Below are positions 1 to 9,916 of a stretch of DNA of 64,000 nt, one piece after another. Source of the stretch: Oscillospiraceae bacterium (GTDB lineage: Bacteria; Bacillota; Clostridia; Oscillospirales; Acutalibacteraceae); assembly GCA_015066525.1 (NCBI GenBank), contig SVOG01000042.1, positions 1 through 64,000 of the forward strand, written 5' to 3'. Numbering within the stretch: the first letter of the stretch is position 1; each line of letters starts with the position of its first letter. The notes beneath the pieces are model-generated. The model did not search any database. It was not told the DNA's origin and saw only the letters and a program-made list of their open reading frames with translations. Position numbers and translations under genes: made by a program.

Positions 1-59
1 CTGTGACTTTTATTCGTTCCACCTTTTGGTCGTCCCATTCTTTTCATCTCCTTTTTTCT

Positions 60-115
60 ATCTTACCACAAAAAATGATGGCAGACACTTTTTTGTGTCT
101 ACCATCATTATATCA
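60..115. terminator. Rho-independent terminator-like hairpin downstream of the HD-domain gene
   Basis: aaaaaatgatggcagacac...gtgtctaccatcatt inverted repeat just after the minus-strand gene end. Confidence 0.7.
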
Positions 116-138
116 TTTCAGACATTCCGCAGCTTTTT

Positions 139-729
139 TTATTTCGTATGTTCGTCGAGGGTGAGGTAATAGGACGGGAGGAAATGCTCGCTGAAGTATT
201 GCACCTCGGGAAGGTCGATGGCGCGAATTTTCTCCTCCTGTGCTTTGAGCGCAAGGTCAAATTCGCGGTTGCCCATGCGGTTCTCCTCCACGCACTTAAT
301 CAGCGCGCTGATTTTATCCGCGGCTTTTACAAGTTTCCACAGTTCTCCGTCCGCTTCCTGCTGCTCAAACACAGGGCGGTAATCATCCCTGAATTCATCG
401 GGAAGCATCGCGAGGAGACGCTCTCCTGCCACAGCCTCAATATCCTTATATACATTTTTAATATTATCATTATAATATTTCACCGGCGTCGGCATATCGC
501 CCGTAATCACTTCGGTCGTATCGTGGTACAGCGCCAGCACCGCCGCGCGGTCGGCATCGTAATCCTTGCCGAATTTCTTATTACCGATGAGGGCAAGCGC
601 GTGGGCAATCACTGCCACGCTATGGCTGTGCTCGGCGATATTTTCCTTAGAAGTATTACGCATCAGCGCCCAGCGGTCAATCAGTTTCATTCGGTTGACC
701 ATAGCGAAAAAGTGATACTTACTCATCAT
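139..729 (-). CDS. HD-domain 5'-nucleotidase, YfbR-like
   Basis: ORF MSKYHFFAMVNRMKLIDRWALMRNTSKENIAEHSHSVAVIAHAL; HD motif; YfbR-like N-terminus. Confidence 0.85.
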   Translation of the reverse strand: MMSKYHFFAMVNRMKLIDRWALMRNTSKENIAEHSHSVAVIAHALALIGNKKFGKDYDADRAAVLALYHDTTEVITGDMPTPVKYYNDNIKNVYKDIEAVAGERLLAMLPDEFRDDYRPVFEQQEADGELWKLVKAADKISALIKCVEENRMGNREFDLALKAQEEKIRAIDLPEVQYFSEHFLPSYYLTLDEHTK

Positions 730-2507
730 TCCTCTTCCTTTGTCACCGCGATGGAGAGCTCTTCAAGCTGCACATCGTCGATAAAGGACGGTGCGCCGCT
801 CATCAGTTCGCTCGCATTTTGCACCTTCGGGAATGCGACGACATCGCGCAGCGAGTCCGCGCCGCAGATGAGCATCGCCAGTCTGTCGAGACCGATACCC
901 ATACCGCCGTGGGGCGGTGCCGCGTAGTGGTACGCATCTACAAGGAAGCCGAATTTCGCGTCGATTTCCTCCTGCTCCATACCAAGGAGTTCAAACATTT
1001 TCGTCTGCAGGTCGCAATCCGTGATACGCATCGAGCCGGAGGATAGCTCCGTGCCGTTGAGCACGAGGTCAAACGCCTGCGCCTTTACCTTGCTCTTATC
1101 CGTGTCGAGATACTGCACGCTCTCATCCATCGGCATCGTAAACGGATGGTGCGCCGCCACGTACTCACCCGTCTCCTCATCGAGCTCGAAGAACGGCATC
1201 TCGGTAATCCATAGATAGTTCCACTTGCCCTCGGGAATGATATCGAGTTCCTTGGCAACCATCAGACGCAGCGCGCCCATAATGGTCAGCGCCTTGCGCG
1301 TCTTGTCGCTGACGATAAGCACGACATCGCCCTGCTCTGCGCCGAGAGTTTCAATCAGCGCGCCGAGTTCGCCGTCCTTGAGGAATTTGGCAAACGAGCA
1401 GTTCGGCGTTTCATCCGCCCAGCGAATATACGCCAGTCCCTTGGCGCCGATTCCCTTTGCATGCTCGGTGAGTTTATCAATCTTCTTGCGTGTATAGTGC
1501 TGCGCCGCGCCCTTGGCAACAATCGCCTTAACGGCACCGCCGTCGGCAATCGCATTCTTAAAGACGACGAAGTCCGTCTTGTCCGCCCACTCGCTGATGT
1601 CCTCAATCAGCATATCGAAACGGGTGTCGGGCTTATCGGAGCCGTACCGATTCATCGCATCGGCAAAGGTCATACGCGGCAGTTTTTCGGGGACATCGAC
1701 ATTGATAGTCTCCTTCATCAGCGTCTTAATAAAGCCCTCCGCCATATCCATAATATCGTCGCAGTTAACAAACGACATCTCGAGGTCAATCTGGGTAAAC
1801 TCAGGCTGGCGGTCCGCACGCAAATCCTCGTCGCGGAAGCAGCGCGCCAGCTGGATATAACGGTCAAAGCCGGCAATCATCGTCAACTGCTTATAAATCT
1901 GGGGCGACTGCGGAAGCGCGTAGAATTTGCCCGCGTGAATACGCGACGGAACAACATAGTCCCTCGCGCCCTCGGGGGTGGATTTAATCATCATCGGGGT
2001 TTCAATCTCGATGAAATCATTGTCATAGAAATAGTCGCGCGCAATCTTTGCAATCTTATGGCGCATCAGAATATTCTGCGTCAGTTTCTCACTGCGCAGA
2101 CCGAGATAGCGGTATTTCAGCGTCGTCTCGTCGCCGACCGTATCAATCTTTTCAATCTCAAAGGGCGGCGTCTGCGCCTTGGAGAGAATGCGAAAATCGG
2201 TGACCATTACCTCAATATCGCCCGTGGGAATTTCCTTATTCTTGCTCTCGCGCTCAGCGACAGTACCGACTGCCGCTACGACGTATTCCGTTCTGACAGA
2301 CTGCGCCTTGGCAAAAATCTCGCGGTCCGTCTTGTCATTAAAGGAGAGCTGAATGATGCCCGTTCTGTCTCTGAGGTCGATGAAGATGAGGTTACCGAGG
2401 TCGCGCTGGCGCTGTACCCAGCCGAAAACGGTAATCTCCTCACCGACATTGTTCATATTGAATTCTGCGCAGTACGCAGTTCTCTTAAGTCCGCTAAGTG
2501 TATCCAT
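726..2507 (-). CDS. aspS: Aspartate--tRNA ligase
   Basis: ORF 726..2534, start likely at MDTLSGLKRTAYCAEF; class II aaRS motifs (FRDEDLRADRQPEFTQID, GMGIGLDRLAML). Confidence 0.97.
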   Translation of the reverse strand: MDTLSGLKRTAYCAEFNMNNVGEEITVFGWVQRQRDLGNLIFIDLRDRTGIIQLSFNDKTDREIFAKAQSVRTEYVVAAVGTVAERESKNKEIPTGDIEVMVTDFRILSKAQTPPFEIEKIDTVGDETTLKYRYLGLRSEKLTQNILMRHKIAKIARDYFYDNDFIEIETPMMIKSTPEGARDYVVPSRIHAGKFYALPQSPQIYKQLTMIAGFDRYIQLARCFRDEDLRADRQPEFTQIDLEMSFVNCDDIMDMAEGFIKTLMKETINVDVPEKLPRMTFADAMNRYGSDKPDTRFDMLIEDISEWADKTDFVVFKNAIADGGAVKAIVAKGAAQHYTRKKIDKLTEHAKGIGAKGLAYIRWADETPNCSFAKFLKDGELGALIETLGAEQGDVVLIVSDKTRKALTIMGALRLMVAKELDIIPEGKWNYLWITEMPFFELDEETGEYVAAHHPFTMPMDESVQYLDTDKSKVKAQAFDLVLNGTELSSGSMRITDCDLQTKMFELLGMEQEEIDAKFGFLVDAYHYAAPPHGGMGIGLDRLAMLICGADSLRDVVAFPKVQNASELMSGAPSFIDDVQLEELSIAVTKEEE

Positions 2508-2508
2508 A

Positions 2509-3858
2509 TTAGTCCTCCGTGATATCTGTGCCAAACAAAGTGCCGAAGTCGAACGCCTCGCCGTTAATCTCTAAATCCTTGAGCTGCTCGTCCATACTGA
2601 TGCGGTAAAAATCGTTCACAAAAGTCGTCAGAGAAATATCGCAGGACTCGCCGTTTTGCATATTTTTCAGCGTTGCCGCTTTATTTTCAACCTCGTTATC
2701 GCCGATGACGACATTAAAACTTGCATTCATCTTATCGGCATATTTCATCTGCGCGCGAAGGGAGCGCTCGTTGAGGTCATAAAGTACCGAAAATCCCTCG
2801 TCGCGCATATCCTTGGCGATTTCAACCGCCTTCAGCTTCGCCTTCTCGCCGAGTGCGACGATAAACAAATCGGGCTTTTCGGGTGCGGGGAATTCGCACC
2901 CCTGCGCCTCCATCACAAGTTGAAGTCTCTCGAGTCCCATACCGAAACCGAGGGAGGGCGTTTTCGCACCACCGAGTTCCTCAATCAGTCCGTCGTAGCG
3001 ACCGCCGCCGCAGACAGTGCCCTGTGCGCCGATGGAGTCGGCGACAAATTCAAACACGGTCTTTGTATAATAATCGAGTCCGCGGACAATCTGCGGATTA
3101 ATACGGTATGCAATTCCCATCGAATCAAGATATTTCTTCACGCTCTCAAAATGCTCGCTGCACTCCTCGCAGAGGTAGTCGAGCACAACGGGTGCCTTCT
3201 CGGCAAGCGCCTTGTCCTCGGGGCTCTTGCAATCAAGCAGACGCATCGGGTTGCGTTCCAGTCGCTCCTTACAGGTATTGCAAAGTTCGTCCCTGTGCGC
3301 GCCGAAGTATTCCTTAAGCGCCTCCTGGTACTTCGCTCGGCAGGTCGGGCAGCCGATGGAATTCAGCTCGAGGTGCAAATCCTTCACGCCGAGTTCGTCA
3401 AACACCTGCTTGGCAAGTGAAATCATCTCCGCGTCGGCAAGCGGTGAGGAAGCACCGAAGCACTCGATACCGAACTGATGAAATTCACGGAGTCTGCCCG
3501 CCTGGGGTTTTTCATAGCGGTAGCAGGAGGTGAAATAATATACTTTCTGCGGGAGCGCCTCGTTGCTCAGTCCGTTCTCAAGGAACGAACGCGCCGCGCC
3601 CGCCGTACCTTCGGGGCGAAGGGTAATCGAACGACCGCCCTTATCGTCGAAGGTATACATCTCCTTCTGCACGACATCGGTGGTATCGCCGACACCGCGC
3701 TGAAAGAGTTCCGTGTGCTCAAACACGGGGGTGCGGATTTCCTTGTACCCAAAGCGCTCCGCCGCACCGCGGCAAACCGCCTCTATGTAGTGATTCTTAT
3801 GCACCTCGGCGGGTAAAACATCCTTGGTGCCCTTAATTGCTTTTGTGATTAATGCCAT
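2509..3858 (-). CDS. hisS: Histidine--tRNA ligase
   Basis: KGTKDVLPAE, RPEGTAGAAR, GGGRYDGLIEELGG motifs. Confidence 0.97.
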   Translation of the reverse strand: MALITKAIKGTKDVLPAEVHKNHYIEAVCRGAAERFGYKEIRTPVFEHTELFQRGVGDTTDVVQKEMYTFDDKGGRSITLRPEGTAGAARSFLENGLSNEALPQKVYYFTSCYRYEKPQAGRLREFHQFGIECFGASSPLADAEMISLAKQVFDELGVKDLHLELNSIGCPTCRAKYQEALKEYFGAHRDELCNTCKERLERNPMRLLDCKSPEDKALAEKAPVVLDYLCEECSEHFESVKKYLDSMGIAYRINPQIVRGLDYYTKTVFEFVADSIGAQGTVCGGGRYDGLIEELGGAKTPSLGFGMGLERLQLVMEAQGCEFPAPEKPDLFIVALGEKAKLKAVEIAKDMRDEGFSVLYDLNERSLRAQMKYADKMNASFNVVIGDNEVENKAATLKNMQNGESCDISLTTFVNDFYRISMDEQLKDLEINGEAFDFGTLFGTDITED

Positions 3859-3918
3859 GTGTGTTCTCCTGTATATAATAGTACAGGCGGAAACTACGTT
3901 CCGCCTCAGTATTTTCTA

Positions 3919-4332
3919 TTAGTCACGGTTATAGCGTGGGTTGACAATCTCGCGCCACTCAAAGTCGCCGCGCTCGACGCCGCGAATCAGCGCCTCGGCA
4001 GTCGCGATATTCGTCGCAAACGGAATGTTATGCACGTCGCAGAGCCGAAGCAAATCGTTGTCGTTGGGCTCGTGCGGTTTTGCAGTAAGCGGGTCTCTGA
4101 AGAAAATCAGAAGGTCAATCTCGTTGCAGGCGATACGGCTGGCAATCTGCTGACCGCCGCCCTGCGAGCCACTGAGGAAACAGTTAATTTCGAGTCCCGT
4201 TGCCTCTTTCACGAGCTTGCCGGTAGTACCCGTTGCACATACATCGTGACGACTGATGATGCCGCAATATGCAATACAAAACTGAACGAGTAATTCTTTC
4301 TTTGCGTCGTGGGCAATTAATGCGATGTTCAT
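3919..4332 (-). CDS. mgsA: Methylglyoxal synthase
   Basis: [15 protein letters not shown]...ATGTTGKL...[11 protein letters not shown]...[15 protein letters not shown]. Confidence 0.95.
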   Translation of the reverse strand: MNIALIAHDAKKELLVQFCIAYCGIISRHDVCATGTTGKLVKEATGLEINCFLSGSQGGGQQIASRIACNEIDLLIFFRDPLTAKPHEPNDNDLLRLCDVHNIPFATNIATAEALIRGVERGDFEWREIVNPRYNRD

Positions 4333-4420
4333 AAAAACTCTCCTTTGGGAATGCGGGGGGATGTGCTTATTTATAATATAATAGCATAAAAAAGATTTTT
4401 AGACAACCCTCAATTTTTGT

Positions 4421-6466
4421 TTAGTCGAGGAGCGAAGAATAGTTCTGCGCCGTTTTCTCGTGTGCGTTATGGCTGTAATAATAGTTAATGACCGACTTCG
4501 TAATCTCTGCAGTCGAGGTACCCGAGCCCGCCATCTCGATAGCGGTGGCGACACTGATTTCGGGATTTTCATACGGTGCGAAGGTAATGAGGAAGCCGTT
4601 ATTATGCTTCACGCCCTTGATAACGACCTGGGAGGTACCCGTCTTGCAGGCAACCTTCGTCTTAAGGGAATTGAGTATATAGGACGGTCCGCCCTCGGTC
4701 GCAACAAGACGCATACCCTCCTGAACAATCTTGATATTCTTGCTCTTTACACTGATTTTGCCGAGAGATGCGTGCTCCGTCTCGCTGACAGCACCTGTCG
4801 CACGGGAAATCGTCGATTTCACAAAATGCAGACGGTACTTCGTGCCGCCGTTGGCAATCGTGGCGGTGTAGTTGCAAAGTTGCAGCGGGGTAAAGAGGTT
4901 GTCGGACTGACCGATGGCTGCCTGGACGGTATCACCGGGTGCCCAGAGCATACCGTAGCGCTTTCTGTACTCAGGTCCTGCAAGGATACCCTTTGCCTCG
5001 GGAATTTCGACGCCGGTTTTCTCGCCGAGGCCGACCATCTTGCCGTAAGTATTCATACGGTCGATTCCGAGTCTCTGCGCGCAGGTGTAAAAGAAAATAT
5101 TGCACGAATCCCTGAGTGCCGTGCGGACGGTTTCACCGCCGTGGTCCCAGGTGCATTTGAAGGTGTGGTCCGCGACCTTGAGATACTGGTTGCAGACAAT
5201 CACCGAGTTTTCGTCAATAACGCCCTCCTCGAGTGCCGCGAGGCTCATCATCGGCTTAAAGGTCGAGCCGGGAGCATATGTACCCATCGCAAAACGGTTA
5301 TAAAGCGGGGTGTTTCGCTCCTTGGTGAGCTCGTTATAATGCTCGTAATAATCATTGAGGTCAAAGGACGGATAACTCGCCGCTGCCAGCACCTCACCGT
5401 TATTACAATCCTCCACAACAACCGCGCCCGTCGAATGAGCAACACTGACCTGGCGGCAAATTTTTCGCAGGCGGTTTTGCACGAGTTTCTGCAAATCTTT
5501 ATCGATACTGAGGACAACCGTGTCTCCCTGGACGGGTTCCTTCGTTACCTCTTCGCTGACATTGCCGTCGCCGTCAATCGTCACAGTCTTTTCACCGGGA
5601 ATGCCGCGTAGATTGCCCTCCATCGCAGCCTCGATGCCGCTCTCGCCGATTTCATCGGTGATGCCGTAGCCCTCGCTCTTGAGACGCTCATATTCCTCGG
5701 CGTTAATCTTACGTACGGTACCGATAATATGGGGCGCAAGGGTGGAATCCGCATACTCGCGGTATGCCACCACGCGCACATCCGCGCCGCGGTACAGGCT
5801 CATATTCTCCTTTATCTGCGCCACGGTCTTATCGCTGACGTCGTCGGCAATCGTAACGGGATTGGACACCGAGAAGAGCAGGCGCGTCAGTTCATAACGG
5901 ATATTACCGAGTTCGAGCGCCGTCTTAATACCGTACTTTTCGAGATAGTCCTCGAGCTCGTACTTCTCTATCATCGCGTCAAAACAGTTCTGCGCCGTCG
6001 CGTAGGACTGGAGATTAAACATATCCTTATTCTTCATCGTGGCGATATCCGCCTCAAAATTTTCGTCGTCCTCTTCGGTGAAGAAAACAATCTTGCCCTT
6101 CTTCAGCTTTAGGGGCAGATTCCGGGCATACTCTTCCTTATTCTTCTTAAAGAGTTGAAGGAGGTTATAGACGATTTCGTTTCGTTTATCGTTTTCTTTT
6201 GTGGACGGGAAGTATGCCGCGTTGAGCACAATACTGTTGCCCTGACGGTTCGTCACAAGCGGGTTGCCGTTTCGGTCGACAATCTCACCGCGCGCCGCTT
6301 CCAGTTCGACCGTGTAGGTCTTGACGGTATTATTCTGCGCCGCATAGTATTCGTTATTCTTAATCTGGATATCGTACAGCTCGGCACAAAAGCCGAACAC
6401 CATCAGTATTACGAGAATAATCGCAAATGTTGTTCTCGCGCTCTTATAGATACTGCCCACACGCAT
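4421..6466 (-). CDS. mrdA: Penicillin-binding protein 2 (elongasome transpeptidase)
   Basis: N-terminal TM, PBP dimer domain, transpeptidase motifs (APGSTFKPM, KTGTSQ); adjacent to mreDCB. Confidence 0.93.
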   Translation of the reverse strand: MRVGSIYKSARTTFAIILVILMVFGFCAELYDIQIKNNEYYAAQNNTVKTYTVELEAARGEIVDRNGNPLVTNRQGNSIVLNAAYFPSTKENDKRNEIVYNLLQLFKKNKEEYARNLPLKLKKGKIVFFTEEDDENFEADIATMKNKDMFNLQSYATAQNCFDAMIEKYELEDYLEKYGIKTALELGNIRYELTRLLFSVSNPVTIADDVSDKTVAQIKENMSLYRGADVRVVAYREYADSTLAPHIIGTVRKINAEEYERLKSEGYGITDEIGESGIEAAMEGNLRGIPGEKTVTIDGDGNVSEEVTKEPVQGDTVVLSIDKDLQKLVQNRLRKICRQVSVAHSTGAVVVEDCNNGEVLAAASYPSFDLNDYYEHYNELTKERNTPLYNRFAMGTYAPGSTFKPMMSLAALEEGVIDENSVIVCNQYLKVADHTFKCTWDHGGETVRTALRDSCNIFFYTCAQRLGIDRMNTYGKMVGLGEKTGVEIPEAKGILAGPEYRKRYGMLWAPGDTVQAAIGQSDNLFTPLQLCNYTATIANGGTKYRLHFVKSTISRATGAVSETEHASLGKISVKSKNIKIVQEGMRLVATEGGPSYILNSLKTKVACKTGTSQVVIKGVKHNNGFLITFAPYENPEISVATAIEMAGSGTSTAEITKSVINYYYSHNAHEKTAQNYSSLLD

Positions 6467-6493
6467 ACCTCCTTTCGTTTGAATGATTGCAGA

Positions 6494-7018
6494 TTACTCC
6501 GTGACGCCCTTATTGAGTTTCGCCTTCAGCGGAGAGAGCGCCGTAGCGAGCACTGCGCCAATGACGGCGGTATAGGCAAAGCTCGGCAGGTAAAACCACA
6601 GAAGGCTCATCACCGCGCCGTCTCCGCCGTGCGGCAGAACAATGACCAGCCAGTAGCTCACGCAGTAGAGAAAAGCGCCAACCGTCGCGGAGACGACCGC
6701 CACACTGAAAATATTGCGAAATACGAAATTCACAAACGCCGCCGCAAAATAGCAAAGAAACATCAGCACAATACAGTTAAATCCCATATGTGCCGCGCTG
6801 ACAGCGTCCCAAAGCAGCCCGCCGAACAATCCGAGCAGCGCCGCATTGCGTTCATCTTCGCCGAGCGAAAGCAGCACGACAACGGGCACGATGAAAAAGC
6901 AGCGCGCCCCGCCGATTTCAAACCACAGTCCGCTCACATTCTGCAGCAGCGCAGCCGCTGCAATGAGCAAACCGTAGACGGTATATTTAATTGTCAAATC
7001 ACGCTTTGACAGTTTCAT
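6494..7018 (-). CDS. mreD: Rod shape-determining protein MreD
   Basis: Small multi-TM protein between mreC and mrdA. Confidence 0.85.
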   Translation of the reverse strand: MKLSKRDLTIKYTVYGLLIAAAALLQNVSGLWFEIGGARCFFIVPVVVLLSLGEDERNAALLGLFGGLLWDAVSAAHMGFNCIVLMFLCYFAAAFVNFVFRNIFSVAVVSATVGAFLYCVSYWLVIVLPHGGDGAVMSLLWFYLPSFAYTAVIGAVLATALSPLKAKLNKGVTE

Positions 7019-7027
7019 ATAAAATCC

Positions 7028-7861
7028 TTAATTCTTGAATTCAGTGAGAATAAAGACTGAGGTAATCTCGTCGATGTCCACGCCCGGTGTAATCACAGCG
7101 TAGGAGGAGATATCCGTCGATTCGTCGTCAATCTCGTCGACCGTGCCGATAATCAGTCCCTTCGGTACGGAGGTGCTCAGTCCTGCGGTACAGATAATCG
7201 AGCCGTAGGATACCTTCGTCGAGGAGGAGAGATTCGCCATTTTGCACTTGCCTTCGCGCGCGAGGCGGGCGTTGCCCGTGACATACGAAATTTCGCCCGA
7301 AAGCACCTCATAGGCTGAGATGTTAAAGGTGGCGTCGAGGACGGATTTTACTACACTGTAATCGGGATAAACCTTGTCCACCACGCCGACGAGATACTTG
7401 CCCCAGAGAACGGCATTGCCCTTCTTGACGCCGTTTACCGCGCCCTTGCTAATCGTAAAGGATTTATAAATATCCGCGCCGTCGCGACCGATGACCGATG
7501 CCTCGGCAAATTTGAAGTCGGAGTTTTCCTCTTTCAGTTCGAGGAATTCTTTATACAGTTCATTCTGGTTCTTGAGGTTTTCGTAATCGACAAGCTGCGA
7601 GCGCAAATCGCCGATTTCCTCATTCAGTTTCTCAATCTCTTTCTCATAACGGGCGTTGCCGCTGACGGTGCCGAATACACTGTCGACGCCGTTTGCAATC
7701 TTCTGCGCGACATAGTGGCAGGGCGCAAAAACAGTACCCACCACCGTGGACTGTACCGTTTCACCGTGACCTGCTACCGCCGCAAGAAACGCGCCGACAA
7801 GCAGCAGACCCACAATGCCCGATATTAACTTAAAACGGGTATTCTTAAACAAATTCTTCAT
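7028..7861 (-). CDS. mreC: Rod shape-determining protein MreC
   Basis: N-terminal TM, coiled coil, MreC beta domain; next to mreB. Confidence 0.93.
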   Translation of the reverse strand: MKNLFKNTRFKLISGIVGLLLVGAFLAAVAGHGETVQSTVVGTVFAPCHYVAQKIANGVDSVFGTVSGNARYEKEIEKLNEEIGDLRSQLVDYENLKNQNELYKEFLELKEENSDFKFAEASVIGRDGADIYKSFTISKGAVNGVKKGNAVLWGKYLVGVVDKVYPDYSVVKSVLDATFNISAYEVLSGEISYVTGNARLAREGKCKMANLSSSTKVSYGSIICTAGLSTSVPKGLIIGTVDEIDDESTDISSYAVITPGVDIDEITSVFILTEFKN

Positions 7862-8853
7862 TATTTTGCTCCGCTCATCGCTCTCTTAAGTTTAACGGAA
7901 GTGCCGAGCGCAACACAGTCGGCAGGGTTCTCGGGTAAGATAACGGGAATCTTGATTGCCTCCTCGATTGCTTCGCGCAATCCGCGCAGCTGAGCGCCGC
8001 CACCCGTCAGATAAATGCCGCGGTCGATAATATCCGCCGCGAGTTCGGGGAGCGTTACCTCGAGCGTCTCCTTAATGGCAAGGATAATCGCACTCACGCA
8101 ATCCTCAAGAATCAGACGCACATCCGAGCTTGAAAGCTCGACGCTGCCCGGCAGACCGTCGTTCAGATTTCTGCCCCTGACTTCCATGACTGCCTCGCCG
8201 TCATACTCCTTGGCAGAGCCGATTTTAATCTTGATATCCTCGGCGGTGTTCTCGCCAATCAGAAGGTTATGCTTGCGCTTCAGGTTCGCGATAATCGCCT
8301 CGTCAAATGCGCCGCCGCCCATCTTGATACTCTTGCTCGCAGCGATACCACCGAGGGATACGACTGCAATATCGCAGGTACCGCCGCCGATATCCACAAT
8401 CATCGAGCCCGTCGCCTCAAAGACGGGAAGTCCTGCGCCGAGGGCAGCCGCCATCGGTGCCTCAATCAGTTCGACTTCCTGAGCGCCCGCAGAACGCACG
8501 GCGTCCTCAACAGCGCGGCGCTCCACCTCGGTAACGCTCGACGGGACGGAGATGACGACCTTCGTCTTGGTAAAAATGCCCTTTCTGCTCGAGCGGTCGA
8601 TGAAGTCGTGCAGCATATCCGCCGTCATATCAAAGTCCGCGATAACGCCGGCAGTAATCGGTCTCACGGCAACAATCGAGCCGGGAGTTCTGCCAATCAT
8701 ATTCTTCGCCTCGCTGCCCGTGGCAAGGACGCGCTTTGATTTCACATCAACGGCAACGACACTCGGCTCGTTGATGATAATATGTCCCTTTTTGTCGGTA
8801 ACGACAGTATTGGATGTACCCAAATCAATTCCGATTTCCCTTGAAAAAATCAT
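7861..8853 (-). CDS. mreB: Rod shape-determining protein MreB (actin-like)
   Basis: MIFSREIGIDLGTSNTVV...DIGGGTCDIAVVSLGG...YLTGGGAQLRGL; ORF opens at 8940 but start likely 8853. Confidence 0.97.
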   Translation of the reverse strand: MIFSREIGIDLGTSNTVVTDKKGHIIINEPSVVAVDVKSKRVLATGSEAKNMIGRTPGSIVAVRPITAGVIADFDMTADMLHDFIDRSSRKGIFTKTKVVISVPSSVTEVERRAVEDAVRSAGAQEVELIEAPMAAALGAGLPVFEATGSMIVDIGGGTCDIAVVSLGGIAASKSIKMGGGAFDEAIIANLKRKHNLLIGENTAEDIKIKIGSAKEYDGEAVMEVRGRNLNDGLPGSVELSSSDVRLILEDCVSAIILAIKETLEVTLPELAADIIDRGIYLTGGGAQLRGLREAIEEAIKIPVILPENPADCVALGTSVKLKRAMSGAK

Positions 8854-8978
8854 ATATGTATCTCTCACTTTCGCGGTAATAATAAAATTTAAGAATTCAG
8901 TGAATATTATATAATATACCTCGACTAATCTCAACAGCAAAACTCAAATTATTAAAAAATTTTTATTTCATCAAAATA

Positions 8979-9004
8979 TGGGGGAGAAACCCTCCCCCAT
9001 CCAC
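8979..9004 (-). terminator. Rho-independent terminator
   Basis: atgggggagaaaccctcccccat hairpin with A-rich left flank (T-run on minus strand). Confidence 0.8.
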
Positions 9005-9009
9005 ATAAT

Positions 9010-9876
9010 TTAGATATCGACTGTGAACTCGTAGCCCTGCTTGCGAATATCGTCAATCGCATCGCCGAGAATATCGGCGTTTGTCTTGCTGACGGCGTGG
9101 AGCAGGATAATTTCGCCCGGGTGGGTGCTCTCGGTAATATGCCTGAGCGCCTCCGCCTCGTCGGGCTGGCTTTCCGGCTCCCAATCGGCATAGGCAAACG
9201 ACCAGAACACGCTCGTGTAACCGAGGTCTCGCAGGATGCCGAGGCTCTGCTCGGAGAACTCGCCCTTCGGGAAACGGAAATAACTCATTGTATAATTATG
9301 CTTTTCTTTGAGATAGTCGTGGAGGAAGCGCACCTCCTCCTTCGCCGTGGAGACATCCAGCTCGTCCATCGCGTAGTGGTGATACGAGTGATTGCCGACG
9401 ATATGCCCCTCTTTAATCATCCGCTCAATCAGGGCGCTGTTTGAGGCGGCGAAGTCGTAGGTCACAAAGAAAATCGCCTTGACATTCTTTTCCTTCAATG
9501 TGTCGAGAATGCTTGGAGTAAAGCCATTTTCATACCCTTCGTCAAAGGTGAGACACACACTCTTTTCCTCACTCAGAAGCCACCGTGCCTCGAGGTCGAA
9601 GTAATTACTTTGCAGTTGGAGCGGCTCGCTCGGCTGCTTATGGTCGACGATGTTGCCGGGGCCCCATATCACCTTCTGCGTGGACATCGCCTCGACGCCC
9701 GCCACCGCCTCCGCCGTCGGCTCGGTCGCGGTATCGTCCGTCGTTTGTTCCTCCGTCGTTGTCTCAGAAATATTACTTTCCGTATTATCCGTGCCCACCT
9801 TTACCGTACATCCGCAGAGCAGCGCCAGGCAAAGGAGGGACAGCAAAAACTTTTTCAAAATAAAAACCTCCTTCAT
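9010..9876 (-). CDS. Polysaccharide deacetylase lipoprotein (NodB-like, PdaA-type)
   Basis: Lipobox LCLALLCGC; CLTFDEGYENGFTPSILDTL; GNHSYHH. Confidence 0.9.
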   Translation of the reverse strand: MKEVFILKKFLLSLLCLALLCGCTVKVGTDNTESNISETTTEEQTTDDTATEPTAEAVAGVEAMSTQKVIWGPGNIVDHKQPSEPLQLQSNYFDLEARWLLSEEKSVCLTFDEGYENGFTPSILDTLKEKNVKAIFFVTYDFAASNSALIERMIKEGHIVGNHSYHHYAMDELDVSTAKEEVRFLHDYLKEKHNYTMSYFRFPKGEFSEQSLGILRDLGYTSVFWSFAYADWEPESQPDEAEALRHITESTHPGEIILLHAVSKTNADILGDAIDDIRKQGYEFTVDI

Positions 9877-9916
9877 CCATATTGTTTGAAAAAAGGAGGT
9901 TATCATTGATGTAAAA

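Noticed and set aside
1461-2522. 353-aa ORF antisense to aspS
   Set aside because: Lies inside a clear aspS gene; low plausibility protein composition.
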